Assembly (NCBI GenBank): GCA_024734495.1
Contig: JALMQS010000085.1
Coordinates: forward strand, 248,001 to 312,000
DNA: 64,000 nucleotides
DNA from: Forficula auricularia
Taxonomy: Eukaryota; Arthropoda; Insecta; Dermaptera; Forficulidae
Reading direction: 5' to 3'
In this document: positions 21,590 to 33,497 of the stretch, one piece after another
How positions within the stretch are numbered: position 1 is the first letter of the stretch
How the letters are laid out: the number at the start of each line of letters is the position of its first letter
Made by a program: the position numbers and the translations under genes
The notes under the pieces: generated by a model
What the model was told of the DNA's origin: nothing
The model's database searches: none
Seen by the model: the letters and a program-made list of their open reading frames with translations, nothing else

Positions 21590-21870
21590 AAGAACTTATT
21601 ATTCTCCCCGAAGGCCGAAGATGGGGTGGTGGCAGATCAAATTGTCAACCACAGAATTTCATCCAAATCGAGAAACCGATTCTATTGTATATAGGTACTA
21701 TATACCGGGTGATTTTTTTTTATCTTGAGACAGTCTTATCATTCAAAAACAGTGCATTATATGAAAAAAAGTGTCAAATAAAAGTTTATTTATAATAAGA
21801 GAGTAAACTACGTATTGTTTGTCGACCTAGAACAAGCTTTGAAGGTAGGTATTTCAATCTCCTATTCAAA
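21590..21870 (+). mobile_element. Right-arm-only insertion: LINE-tail-like piece plus one end of CCGGGT TIR element
   Basis: 21600-21710 (CCGAAGGCCGAAGATGGGG, CATCCAAATCGAGAAACCG) resembles 57370-57530. 21709-21870 begins ATACCGGGTGATTTT and GAGACAGTCTTAT, the terminus of the TIR family at 34.4 and 52.5 kb. The left arm has unrelated sequence at this place. Confidence 0.6.
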
Positions 21871-22859
21871 AATAGATGGGGCGTCGCGAACCTTCAGTAA
21901 AAAATAAAAGAAAAAATAAAGTTTAAAAATATATTTTTATTAAGAAAATGTTAATTAAAAGACATTTGTAGGTTAACACAAATCAACAAAATAAATATAA
22001 GTCACATTCACATTAATGTATTTCTCTAACTAATTTCTTACATCCTGGATCCGTATACATAATTATATATTTTTTATGAATTTATAACAGGATTTTAAAA
22101 ACAAATAAAAAATCAATGCATTTTTATCTATTAATCAGGTCTATTCTCTAAAAACAGACGTTAAAATTTAACATCTTGTTAAAAAGTAAATTAATAAAGT
22201 TTTTACAAACCTCGATAGCGCGTGATAGTTTGATTTGTTAATCTCAATCTAGTATGTCAGCTATTTTTAAAAAAAAAAGAACAGCTAAAAAAAAGAAAAA
22301 TCGCAAAAATACCCACATAGCCATTGACCGCATCTGATGATAATTCTGTTTTTTTTCAATCTATCATTTTTAAATATTTAAATTTATTTTGCATAATATA
22401 AAAACTTTTATTTAAGTATGTTATAGGTATATTTTATCCAAACAAATATATTTTTTAAACCATAAATAAAATAAAAATAATATATATATCTATACCTATA
22501 TATATAATAAAAGTTTATTAATCATTGTGGTATTAATATTTCTTTAATAGATATAATGGATCTGAAATGTATTGCTTTTAACACAAAGCTGTCAAAACAT
22601 AACCTTACTTTTTACCTTTTTGTTAAAGTCGCCAAGTTCTTTCATTAAATATGGCGTTAAAAAAATTTTAAATGCGCACCCTCTGACTTGGCTTTATTTT
22701 TAACACTTTTAGCTAAATATTTACGATTTGAAGATAGAGTTTTTTCTTACAAAATAGCAATTTTAGGCAAGGAGGTATTAAAATGAATAAACTCTGAAAT
22801 CGGATGTTAAGTTTGCTTAGAGAGTAGACCTGTTTATGTGTTTTGCTCTAAAAAAATAT

Positions 22860-23457
22860 GGAAAATTGTGCACAAAGTCACCGTCGTTTAAACTCTCGAC
22901 ACATGTTGGAACACGATATTCTAAATGTCAATGGAATATAAGCCGAGTGTATCACGTTGCAATTTGTTAAATCGAATAGCATGATATTTTTACATCGTTG
23001 CAAAATTTGGACAGTATTTATTGTAATACGACTACAATTTCTTAGTATTACCTTTATCAAGTGTTGAGTATTTTGTTCAAGTAAAGGTCGTAAGTGTGAG
23101 TCTGTAATCCACTGGCAACGGTAAGATTTAATATACAAACATGTTTACAATTTTCAATCAAAATTATGTAAATTGTTCTTAATTAAGAGAGAGGCGATTA
23201 TTGTCCTTAGAGAAATCAATTATTTAGAAATCTTTTAAAGAAAAGTAATGATTCACAGTAACGTGCATTTGTTGATTTGTCCCTGCTAAACTCAACAGAT
23301 CAAACACGTCCAAATGCTCGAAAATCTTTGGGTAAAGAACGTCTTCAATTGGGAGTCCGCAAATTGACGCTTCCATTGCAACAAAATCTGTAAAAAAAAA
23401 AAAAAAAAAGATTAAAATAATAAATAAATATATAATAAAATTATGAGGTGTTCTCAA
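22860..23457 (-). pseudogene. Broken mirror copy of the F-box/LRR gene
   Basis: This is the inverted duplicate of the gene at 5610-6101. The F-box part is intact from the ATG (MEASICGLPIEDVLYP...), but at the codon after LKDF a CAA has become TAA. Several indels follow between about 23105 and 23210, and another near the C terminus (around 22915-22925). LRR segments WITDSHLRPLLEQ and NCSRIT remain readable in a second frame. The splice acceptor tract and a noncoding upstream exon (about 23940-24030) are also mirrored. Whether every indel is real or some are consensus errors cannot be told; the C-to-T stop is a clean substitution. Confidence 0.85.
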
Positions 23458-23554
23458 CGCTGTCTATATGATATAGGTTTCTATAAAGATAGGTTTTTAA
23501 CTTCTAATTCCTAATTCAGTCAAATTGTGTTTTTTTATCAGAAGGATTCTGATT

Positions 23555-23735
23555 TTTTGTGTATATCAGGTTGAGTTTTTTTTTGTCTTGAGACAGTCTT
23601 ATAATTCACAAACGGTGCATTATATTGAAAAAGTTTCAAAATAAAAATATATTTATATCAAAAGGGAAACTAAACTACGCTATTGTTTGTTGACCTATGA
23701 AACAAACTTTCAAGTGTATTTTAGAGGGAATGAGG
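23555..23735 (+). mobile_element. CCGGGT-type TIR end, right arm mirror
   Basis: Counterpart of 5255-5432, with CTTGAGACAGTCTTATAATT and the following TIR sequence. Confidence 0.6.
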
Positions 23736-25689
23736 AATTCAATTCTTTGCCCTCTGATGTAAAAAAATTCAACTAATTTAACATTATTTAAAATAAAATT
23801 AAGAAAACATATTGATTTGTGTTAATAGAAAAATGGAAAGTTAAGTTAGAAGAACGTAATTGTAATGATGTAGTATAATGTAATATATATGTATGTAAAT
23901 ACATTTAAATTTAAATAAATAAATAAATTGACTTACTGTTCAAAATCAGGGATGACGACAAAATGCTTCTATAAGGATGGTTGGCGAGCTGATGAGCTGA
24001 AAGAATTCTATTAGCAAACAGTCCAAAACTAAAATAAAGATTATTAGATATAATTTAGCATGTACAAATTGGTGATTTAAATAGATATAGCCAAAACATA
24101 GATTCAATGTTTGTTTTGAAACATCTTGAATAATGTGTAGGAAAAATATAATTGTAATAGTTTGTAAAATAAATCTAGTCAAAAGTGGCAAGAATATTAG
24201 GTGAGTTGGAAAATAGGTAGAAATTAAAAAATGATTTATTCGGGATTCGAACTACTTACTCTAGAAATAGACAGCAAATATAATCAAAAATCGTAAAGAC
24301 TTTTATAAGAAAATAAAGAAACTCGACTCAAAAACCAAATTAGTATAGTATGTGGGATGGCCATTAGCAAGAATGACCTGTACTATATGTAAACGAGTGT
24401 TACCAAACACACCCTCTTAATAAACAGTAGTGCCAACTAGATAAAGCCGTAATCTTTGAAAAAATAACACGTTAGATTCAAAATTTTAAATATTATACTT
24501 TAAAAAAATACTATTATTACAAATTAAATCCAAGAGAAATGATGAATGTTTGACTAGACCAAAACTAGAAAAATCGAAAACTACATTGGAATTTTTTACC
24601 CAAAAAAATAGGGAACTGAAAATCTTTTAAAATTAAAACAAAACAACCTAAGCTGATATTTTTCAAAATAAAGATTTTTCCTTTAAAATATAAATTCTGT
24701 AATTTCAAATAATTTTAATTTAATTCTAGTAGAAAATGTTAGAGATTGTAGCAGAAAATTGGTAGAATTATTTATTTTAAATTGTTAAAAAATTAAATAT
24801 TTAAAGAATAATAATTTGAAAAAAAATTTGGTGTAAATTTGGATCGAAATAGCCTAAGTTGGATAGAACTATAACATCTTGTTCTCCAATAACATTTGAA
24901 TATTTAATACACGTTTTATGATTGTGATTTATAAAGAAGTATTTATTTAAATAAATTCTTTATTTTTATAGAGTTGTGAAAAAACAATTTTCAATTAAAT
25001 AAAAAAAAAAATAAATAAAAATTACAAAGATTGAATAAAAAAATTGTTTTTTCACAACAATTTTTAAATTGAATAGAATATAAATCTTAAAAAGGAAGAA
25101 GTTGAACAAAAAAGGACTCATTAAGTGAAATTTTCAAAAACTTACGTTCATTTGATAATAAAAAAGAATAAAAATAAAAAATAAATGTAGATAAAAGTTG
25201 CGAGAGTATTAATTTCAAAGGAAATTTGTAACAAGAATAAAATATTAAAAAAACTACTACTAACCTTATTAAATATTCAGAAAATTGTTCTCTAAGGCCT
25301 TGAAGAACTATTGTGATTAAACGTTAGAATTATTAACAAACATTTTATTATTGTTTTTATAAAGAACCTTATTTATTTAATAGAATAAAAAATAAATAAG
25401 AATTTATTTAAAAATATCTTTTGCATAACCAGCTCTTAATTTTCAGAAAAAATAACACATTTTGATAGGTTTTGTTATTAACAATTGGATGAATAAAAAT
25501 GAATCATGTGGTTGAATCAAAACAGGTGCAGGAGATGGGGTATTCGGGGGTGAGGTCTTGGAGGGGGGGGGGCGAATACTATATATATTTGTATTTTTAA
25601 TTTGAAAACGGCTCTCAAATAAAAATCGACGTTTTTATCAGAATTTTAAATTAAAAATAATATTAAAATAAAGCTTTTAACTGAAGGAA

Positions 25690-26075
25690 AAAGTTACCGA
25701 GCATTGGAGGCTTTCGAAATGTGGTGCTACAGAAGAATGATGAATATCAAATGGATGGATAAAATTACAAATGAAGAAGTTCTTGGAAGAATCGGAGAAA
25801 GAAGAACCTTGTGGAAGAGTCTGAAGAAGAGAAGAGGTCAGATGATGGGGCACACACTGAGACATGGGGGACTGCTTAGGTATATCTTGGAGGGGGAGGT
25901 GGGAAAGAAAAGGGGAAGGGAAGACCCAGATTAAAATATTTCAACCAAATAATTGGGGATATGGGATGCCAGACATTTAGAGAGGTCAAACAGCTAGCGG
26001 GGGACAGAGTCGAGTGGAGACGGATTGTTGCATCAAACCAGTCTTAGGACTATATACTCAATGATGATGATGATG
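25690..26075 (+). mobile_element. LINE 3' end (C terminus of endonuclease-RT polyprotein) with GATGAT tail
   Basis: Translation shows the C-terminal pattern common in insect LINE polyproteins: EAFEMWCYRRMMNIKW, DKITNEEVLGRIGERR, LRHGGLLRYILEGEV and GKKRGR, open from about 25704 to 25934 and then off frame. The copy ends in the simple repeat GATGATGATGATGATGA at 26064-26080, the usual type of tail for such elements. A related 3' fragment on the other strand is at 43440-43780. Catalytic domains are absent. Confidence 0.8.
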
Positions 26076-26144
26076 ATGAATATAGAATAAATATTCATGA
26101 TTGAACAATTTTCATTTAAATATTAGAGTAACAAACTTACATGC

Positions 26145-26345
26145 CATCAAAGTCCATTTGCATTTCAATTTCAATAGGATTTACTACAGATTCTGAAATA
26201 TTCTCTGTGCATTCTGAAACGCTTGCTCTGGCTATAATTTGGTTAACTTTTTCTGTTCGGTTTTTTTTTGCCGGATCTTGACGAAAGTTGTTCAGGAACA
26301 ATGGGTGATTTTTTTGGAATATTAAATGTTGGTATTTTTTTTTTT
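26145..26345 (-). pseudogene. Possible P-element/THAP9-like exon, inverted relative to 28.1 kb
   Basis: The minus strand reads IPTFNIPKKSP ... NPIEIEMQMDFDGM, followed by a GTAAGT-type donor near 26153. The A/IPTxFNxP pattern is what follows a THAP zinc finger in P-element-type transposases, and the rest of such a transposase lies 1.8 kb away on the plus strand (28128-29465). One or two frame breaks are present. Assignment is tentative because the zinc finger itself is not visible. Confidence 0.35.
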
Positions 26346-26349
26346 AATG

Positions 26350-26755
26350 CAATCGAATGCAAGAAGGGGTACACCAGTAAAGAAGCAGCCCCTATGGATC
26401 TCGAAAGACCCTTGCATTACCAAAGAGAAGGGAAAGTTGATTAAGTGAGAGGGTGTAGACGTAGGTGTCTATGCACTCGGGTTTTGAAGGTTTGAAGATT
26501 ATAGGTGCTGGGAAAGATGGAGGCTGGGAGAGAGTTCCAGATCCTTGAAGTCATGGGGATATACGTATTGGCGAATGAAGTGGTCCGGCACTTTTTCAAT
26601 TTGACCGCGAAAGATTGTTGGGAGTCGGCAAAATGCGTGCTACGTGCAAAGCATGCTTTGGGGGGAATTATTGATTTTATCTCATCAGAACACCTGCCAT
26701 GATAGTATCTATAGAAAAGGGAAAGGGCAGAGACATTTCTTCGATGAGCTCCATA
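26350..26755. repeat. Dispersed repeat related to SINE 3' region
   Basis: Shares order and wording with 28690-29095 (GGTGCTGGGAAAGATGG, GAGAGTTCCAGA, GTCATGGGGATA, GGGAAAGGGCAG), and less closely with 43985-44225 and 46395-46735. It begins after a T-run (26337-26346), as would the reversed poly(A) tail of a minus-strand retroposon. Confidence 0.6.
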
Positions 26756-26759
26756 CTTA

Positions 26760-28065
26760 TGTCTTCAATAGCATCTTCCTGTTTTCTAAGCTGATTGAGG
26801 AAGGGCATAGTAGTTTTTGTTTTGAATTAAACCCCATTTTTGCTTGTACATTTCTTGATTTAATTTCGTTTTCGCTCCTCCCATCCCATGTTATTTTACT
26901 TCCTAGGTAGCGGAATTCCTTAACTCCTTCTAAGTTTTCTTGGTTAATTTTGATGCATTCCTCTCTCGTTTGTTCTTTTTTTGTACATACTAGACCTTGG
27001 TTTTATTCTTGTTTATTTTCATTTTGATTTCTTCTATTAGGATTTGGTTAATTCCATTCAGGGCGTCCTCTAATTCTTTTTAATTGTTTCCTAGAAGGGC
27101 AATGTCATCGGCAAATCTTAACATAGCGATCTTTTGACCTTGGATTTCGATACCTGTATCAATTTTGTCTTTGAATTCTTTAATCGCTTTTTCTATGTAT
27201 AAGTTGAAAATCATGGGTGACAGCACACATCTTTGTCTTACACCTTTTTTTATTTTGGCTTCTCTTTGCTCATCTCCAATATTTATTATTGCCGTCTGGT
27301 TTTGGTAGATTGTAGATTAGTCTTCTCTCTCTGAATTTTATTCCCGCCTGTTTTAATATTTTAAACATAATTTCCCAATTGACTTTATCGAATGCTTTTT
27401 CTAGGTCTATGAATCCGATGTAGACAGATTCTTCCCTGATAAAAGCCCTTTCTATTATTAGTCTAAGAGAGAGAATTGCTTCTCGGGTGCCTCTGTTTCT
27501 TCTAAAGCCGAACTGGTCTTCCCCCAGATTCTTCAACTCTTTGTTCTATTCTTCTTTGGATTATTTTGGTTAGGATTTTGGAGGCATGTGAGGTTAGGCT
27601 AATGGTCCTGAAATTTTCACTTTTATCCGCGCCTGTCTTTTTAGGATGTGTGACTATTTAGTTTTTTTGTAAATCTTTTGGGATGATTCCCAATTTATAG
27701 ATTTTGCTAATTAGTTCAAAGAGTTTGTCACGTGCCTTTTCCCCAGAGTTCTTTAGGATTTCAGCTTGTATATTGTCTATTCCGGGTGCTCTATTATTTT
27801 TTAGTTCCTTCAAAGCTGTCTCGAATTCTGACCTGAGTATGGGGTCTCCTAAATTCTGTTTTCGTCCACAGATTCTTCTTTCTTCTATTGGGTTCATTGT
27901 TTTTTCTTCTCCATAGAGTTCTTCTAGGTGTTCCTTCCATCTATTTGTCTGTTCGTTTAGAATAATGTGGCCTCCTTTATCTCTTATGTTCTTGCTTTTT
28001 GGCTTGTCTTCTTGAAAATTTCTTTTTATTGCCCTATAGGCTATATCAACTTTTCCCTATACTAT
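26760..28065 (-). mobile_element. LINE reverse transcriptase, decayed
   Basis: The RT domain of an insect LINE read leftward. In order: NRAPGIDNIQAEIL (27658-27897 frame), then after a frame change SENFRTISLTSHASKIL, GEDQFGFRRNRGTREAI and FIDLEKAFDKVNW (27270-27536), and after more breaks the catalytic box AMLRFADDIALL near 27095-27130. Motifs follow in the normal order for fingers and palm. Stops and frame changes are frequent, so it is dead. No endonuclease is seen upstream (right side). The clade is not decided. Confidence 0.85.
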
Positions 28066-28127
28066 TCTATATTAGTTTAAATATATTGTATATTATATAT
28101 TATTAATCTTTATATTGTATTTTCAGA

Positions 28128-29465
28128 AATGAAGACATTAAAATTGAAATAGAATGTTTGCAAGAGAGAATTTTTGAGCTGGTAAGTAAACTATCAAAAA
28201 CAAATGTAGAAAAAAATCAAATGCAACAAAGAATTTTGGAATTGGAAAATGAAAATAGAGAACTATTTAAGAGAGAAAAATAACAATTGATTAGTTAGAT
28301 GAAAACTTGTTTGGACATGATTTTTACAAAAGGTTAAATAAAAAAATTATTAAATCCTGAAGTAATAAACATTCGATGGTCACCCCAGGATATCGCCTGA
28401 GCAATATCTTTGCGGAGTGTTAGTCCCAAGGCCTATAGATATTTAAGAGCTAACGGGCATCCTCTAGCAGCTAGCTATGTCAACTCTCAGAACACGGGCT
28501 TCTACCTTTAATTTAAATCAAGGTGTTTTGCATAGTGTTTGTACGTTATTGAAAGGTAAAATTGCCAATATGGATGTACTTGACAGACTGTGTGTCTTAT
28601 CATTTGATGAGATTTATGTTTCTAATCAAATAGATATTGAGAAAAAAAAAGAAGAAAAAATACGGCCCCACAAATCTTTTTTTTTTTTTTTTTTATGATA
28701 ATGAGGAGAGAAGGAGTTACACCAAAAAGGTGCAACCCCTAAAGGCCTGGGTTGGCCCCTCCATCGTGAAAAGAAGAAGAAAGAATTTTATGGGTTGGGC
28801 GGGGGTCGAAGGTATCTGTGGATACGGGTCTTAAATAGCTAGTGTTGGTAAGTCGTGGAAAGATGGTGCAGGGAGCGAGCTCCAGTCTCTGGAGGTCAAA
28901 GGGATAGTGCGAGTTGGCGAAAGCGCTTGTCTGACTTTTATCCAATTTGACATGAAGGTGCTGAGCGTTAGAAAACTGCGTGTTTCGCCTAAAGAGGGCA
29001 TTAGGGGGGATAATTGATTTCATTTCTCGAATGAACAGACACCGTGATAGTATCTAGTAGAAGTACAGGGGAAAGGGCAGCAACGAAGCCAGAGCCAGGA
29101 GTCAGAGTGAGTTGCCAAACTGTTATCGCAATGTATACTAAAAATTGGAAACAACCTATATTTATAAATTTGATCAAACAATGACTCCTGATATTATAAA
29201 TTCCATCATTACTGAATTATACAAAATAGACTTATAGTAGTTATATGGGTCTAGGAATATGAATTTTTGTTCCAAGCTTAAAATTGGACACAACAAAAAT
29301 TGTTATTTTAGCCACCCTGCTGATAACAACTTGAATATTTATATTTTTTCCAGACGTTCCCCATTTAATTAAACTTATGCAGAACCACATTCTTGATGAT
29401 GTCTTTTATATTAACGGAGAGAAAGTTGATAAAACATGCCATGAGAAATTACTAACTTGTTATTA
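28128..29465 (+). pseudogene. P-element-type (THAP9-like) transposase remnant
   Basis: An acceptor TTTTCAG at 28127 opens a coiled-coil segment (NEDIKIEIECLQERIFELV ... LELENENREL), as follows the THAP domain in P transposases. Then come RWSPQDIA and AYRYLRANGHPLAA, a frame change, LRTRASTFNLNQGVLHSV and DRLCVLSFDEIYVSN, the RNase H-like start of the family. A 0.4-kb retroposon (28690-29095) interrupts it. The reading then resumes with KFDQTMTPDIINSIITELY and DVPHLIKLMQNHILDD (29150-29400). An in-frame stop, at least two frame changes and the insertion make it non-functional. The end of the gene is not found. Confidence 0.75.
28685..29095 (-). mobile_element. Retroposon inserted in the P-type transposase
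   Basis: Starts with a 17-T run (reversed poly(A)) and ATGATAATGAGGAGAGAAGG, then GGTTGGCCCCTCCATCGTGA shared with the SINE 3' region at 13300 (reversed). It ends with GGGAAAGGGCAGCAACG. It splits the transposase between SFDEIYVSN and the KFDQTMT segment. Confidence 0.65.
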
Positions 29466-29539
29466 CATAATTTCCTAGCTAAATTTTCAACCGCGACGCC
29501 GCCAAGAGCGAAAAGCATGAAGACTACTTGAGCGCTGAC

Positions 29540-29862
29540 ATAACTGGTCTCTTTATACCATGGATGTACTAATGTATGTTATCGTTTTTATGGCCCACGG
29601 TTTTTTCCACACCTTTGCACTGATTTATCGAAATTGAAAACCTACCATTAGTTTAACAAAATGAAGCGCTGATTGTCTAGTATATCGGCCCACAAACATT
29701 AGTACTTTATTTCGCATTTTTTAGTTTTTCTTAAATATCTTGAAAATGACTTAACCAATTTTGATGAAATTTAATATCCTAATTTTTGCTACCTGTGAAT
29801 TTCAGAAAAGTGTTAAATAAAGTTTTTAAAAATTATGTTTTGAAAGTTCTTTACTCTAGAGC
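29540..29862 (+). repeat. Helentron-like body fragment
   Basis: Matches the part of 9468-11823 running from CGATTTTTCACACCG through TACTTTACTCTA, without the 5' end and without the array. Confidence 0.65.
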
Positions 29863-30250
29863 AGGGTTCCCAACCTTTTTGCACCTGCGTAGCACTTGAC
29901 TTTTTGAGAAATTTTGGCGTACCACCAGACCTAAAAATTTTAATGTCAAATCGGTAATATTTACTTTCTAAAAGTGTTCAAAGGTTTTTTAATTAAATTC
30001 CTGACAAAACTTTATATTTTATGGTTAGATATTTGTTTATTTATACATGCTTATAATAAAGGAGAAATAAAAGATTAAAATGGTATTAATTTATGTTGTA
30101 TTTATTACCTTACAGTCTAAAAACATATAAAAAATCAAAAGCAACCAGCAAAAAACTAATCATCATAGAAAATATACTTTTATAGTCTTTAGTGCGAAAC
30201 TTGTTGTTGTTTGCCTGTGGATGAAGACGGGAATATTAGGAGTAATGGAA
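29863..30250. mobile_element. hAT-like terminus, one end only
   Basis: CAGGGTTCCCAACCTTTTTG is a typical hAT-type end, followed by GTAGCACTTGAC. The second end was not found, so the limit is a guess. Confidence 0.35.
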
Positions 30251-30417
30251 CTTACCTTTCACTTTAAGTCCTTCTTCAAATTAATTTATATTCTGCTTCT
30301 ATGTTTATTTTTAACCGACTTCAAAAAAAGGAGGTTTCATTCGACGGAATTTTTTTTATTTTTGTGCCTATAGGTTGGCTTCCTCATATCTCCTGCCAAT
30401 CGTGAACCGATTTTGAA

Positions 30418-30625
30418 AATTTTTTATTTTTATCCAATGCGAAGCATGGGGAGACAATCGGTCTCGAGTGCGCGTGGTTTGAAGGGTCCTCAGGCAAAGA
30501 CTACGGAATCAATAGTCTCAATTAAATTCCCAAATTGTAGTATTCTAAATTAAGGGAGATAAATTTAACCTAATTTATAGCGCGGAGAATTTACCACTGC
30601 GTGCATGAACTGAACTGACAAGAAG
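30418..30625 (+). repeat. Helentron-like 5' end fragment joined to SINE body fragment
   Basis: 30424-30540 carries TATCCAATGCGAAGCATGGG and GACTACGGAA from the Helentron-like 5' end. 30548-30605 matches the SINE body (GGAGATAAATTTAACC, GCGCGGAGAATTTACCACTG). An AACCGACTTCAAAAA motif at 30313 is shared with 44.84 and 55.47 kb. 30650-31430 holds nothing I recognise. Confidence 0.55.
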
Positions 30626-31439
30626 GTGCTAAAGAGACCCTAATAAAATATGTAAAGGGTTCAAAAAACGGAGAAACAACCAAAGTTGAGAAGAAACGAG
30701 GAAGATAGATACGGGAAGACGAGTAGAGGACCTAGAAGGAGAAGGGGTGAACTGCTAAAACTTTCAAGGATATTTCGAGGTCAAGTTCTGTTTTTAAATG
30801 TAAACCTATATGTTCTATACATATTCTTCATCTAGAAAAAAATCTGCTGGATTCGAGAACAAGTGTTCTCTCTCGAAAGACGTAACTCGGTTACGGCGAG
30901 GCTTCGGGACATATAGTATATTCTAATAGCCTTAAACTCAAGTCTTGATTCTTACGGGAAGATAATTTTTTACATTTTTGTACATTTTTTAATCTGTAGT
31001 TTACTTGATTTTTTGGAGCAAAAAATTAATCTCATAGCATAAATAAGCATGAGATTTTGACTGATTTTTCTAGGAGTAAGGATATTTTCAGGAGGGGGGC
31101 AATGACCACATTGCCTCCTCCAGTATTAATAACGCCCATGCTGAAATGTCAAAATTGTAAAAAGAAACAAAATTACATACTTGAGAAAAAACAATTATTT
31201 TAGTTTTATAATATGGATTTTATTTCATATAAGTGGATTACAAAAGAATGAATAGTGGAAGAACTTACATTGGCATATAGAAATAATTTATAGTAAGCAA
31301 CGGATCTCTCAGTCCTGTGGAGAAAATATCTTTGATACAAGAGATTTTAGTCATCCTATTAGGTGAACATAAATTGATGTATTTAATATTTTATTCACCT
31401 TATTGCTAACAGAAGGTTTCTATTATTAATTACTAATTT

Positions 31440-32400
31440 AATCAATTCGGACATATCTTTTCAAACTGTTTAAGCTAAGTTCAATTTCGTCAAGGCCAGG
31501 GCTTCTAAACTCAAATATTTTATTTTATTTCCGATTTGGTTTAGTAAGCTAATGAGTTCACTTAACACAATCCAGACGATCCACTACTATTACTATTTCC
31601 GTGAGTAATGGAAATTTCCCCAGATTTTCAATGACTTTTGTTTCTGGATACCATAGAGATATCTTTTTTCGCATTTGGACAAAATTTCGAAAACATTCTA
31701 AAGATTGTAATCTTGTAAATTCATCATTAAATTCTGGTTAGGTTAGATATTTTTTTTGCAATTTCATCATCGTCATCCACAATGGGTAACAGCACACTTA
31801 ATTGTTGATTCAACCCTAAACTTTTTAAATTTGTAGAAGTTTCAAGAGTCTGGTACACTGAGATCCACTTAAACCAAATGCATCAATATATTCGATTTTC
31901 GGAGTCCACCTTAACATCCTCATCATGCAGGTTAAAATCCTCTTCAAACAAAAGTCCACCGATTGCACAATTTTTGTAATCACAGTCCACTCGCAGAGAT
32001 TTCAACTGTGTGGTTTGTTTCACAAATGTTTCGAAATTATTTTTGTTCTCAGATTTTATCGATAACCTTCTTAAATCTACCGTTTCGATATTCGGACAGT
32101 ATTTCGGTATTATTTCCAAAATCGATTTGACAGTTTCTTGATTTAATATATTACGTCCAAAGGCAATCACTTTGGTATTATCGTCAAGGAAAATAGGAAG
32201 ACATTTAAAGCAGATGTCATCACTAAGGTCTTCTTTATTCGGAGAGGAACTCACAAGCAATTTGTATTTCTGCACAGGTAGTATAGAATTTACAATTTTC
32301 TTTCTTCATCCAATCGAGCGTTTTCTTCCAGCCCCTGCAGTAGAACTTCGAACAGCCTGTCCAGGTCCCCATCATTTAATCTTTTTGTTGGAAAAGACAT
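31440..32400 (-). pseudogene. Decayed LRR protein gene, relative of 38763-40190
   Basis: The ATG at 32400 follows an acceptor TTTCAG at about 32411 and opens MSFPTKRLNDGDLDRLFEVL..., comparable to the N terminus of the 475-residue LRR protein (LSALSDLFEKSLYEI). The frame changes near 32290. An open part (31883-32275) then contains LRR-like text (ILEIIPKYCPNIETVDLRRL, LKSLRVDCD). After a stop, two more frames carry LETSTNLKSLGLNQQ, LQSLECFRNFVQMRK and LGKFPLLTEIVIVVDRLD. At least three frame breaks are needed, so it does not code for a full protein now. A possible first exon lies at 35959-36021. Confidence 0.7.
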
Positions 32401-32499
32401 TATGAGATTCTGAAACATAGAACAAGGTCCCTCATACAAAGACGAATTATTTATTATGTTCAATTTTTTATATAATAATAAAGTGATGTGGCCACCCAT

Positions 32500-33490
32500 G
32501 TGACTTTAAACATACACCCGGCCTCTCTCTAATATTTAATATTTATCCAATGAATTAATTTATAATCATTTATGACAGACCCCATCCCTTATTATGATAC
32601 AATTCTACTCGAAATATTTGCATTTGAATTAAAATATAAAGTCATATACTAAATTTCAACTTCTATAGATAGTAAATTTTCATTTGTTTTCAAAAAATTA
32701 CAAAATCATTAAAATTAGTAAAAATCCAAGTCAAATTTGAAAAAAAAATTCCTTCAGTATACAGGGGGTGTCCCTAAAACTCAAAGATAAATCCTGATCT
32801 AAATATTGGGATGTTTTGGCTAGAAATTTCCATATTTAATGATTCTAACGTAATCCTGAATAACCCTGCTTATTGGCCATAATTCAACATTAAACCAAGA
32901 GTAGTAGTACTTTTGCAGTGGGTTCAATAAAACTTACAGAATAAGACGTTTAGGTCGAAAATTTATGGGGCCAACCTCAGTTATTGGAAGGCATACACAT
33001 ATTGCAATATAAGTATACACGTGATCGAAACAGGTAAGAATATTTTGCCTCATGTAGTTTATACTTATAGTGCTTGCGCCCATATCTACATCAAGCCAGT
33101 GCAATTTCACCATCAGAGCCACCAGTATTAACAATAATATTAATATTTATTCTCTAGAAAGAAGTAATAACTGATGTTCCATTTTCAAATCTTGACTAAA
33201 TGGGTCACTTTTTTAAAAAAAGGTCCATGCTAGGTTTTAATACCTACTATTTGTTTTTCATAAGAACAGACAAATTTAGCTGGTCAAAATTTTTTAATAC
33301 ATTAATTCAGAGAAAATAATTTTCTTTTTTGTAAAGTATGTACCTATGGTTTAATTTTGAATTGTGGTCCATAGCAAGATTATTCGGGATTACATAACAA
33401 AAATTACTAACAAAAAATATGGAAATTTGTTGACATATCGTAGAATCTGAATATTTAAATTGAAAGTTTCTTTTTTGCCGAGAGTAGCAG
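32500..33490. other. AT-rich stretch, nothing recognised
   Basis: No coding segment with family signature and no repeat shared with other parts of the window were found here. Confidence 0.5.
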
Positions 33491-33497
33491 AATTTAT

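Larger units (their letters stand above)
14557..25284 (-). repeat. Right arm of giant inverted repeat
   Basis: Mirror of 3697-14231. Differences from the left arm include a stop and frameshifts in the F-box copy, no mariner, a right-only block at 21360-21975, and an N gap at 20843-20883. 24190-25284 is AT-rich sequence matching 3697-4780 and carries no gene. Confidence 0.95.

Noticed and set aside
3697..25284. Simple hairpin-read or adapter artefact making a perfect palindrome
   Set aside because: The arms differ by substitutions, indels, a 325-bp loop and different insertions, so a copied read is unlikely. Head-to-head joining of two haplotypes is not excluded and is listed as the refuting test.
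25690..28065. Twin-priming (5' inversion) of a single LINE insertion
   Set aside because: The sense 3' piece lies to the left of the antisense RT piece, which is not the order twin priming gives, and a THAP-like exon and a retroposon lie between.
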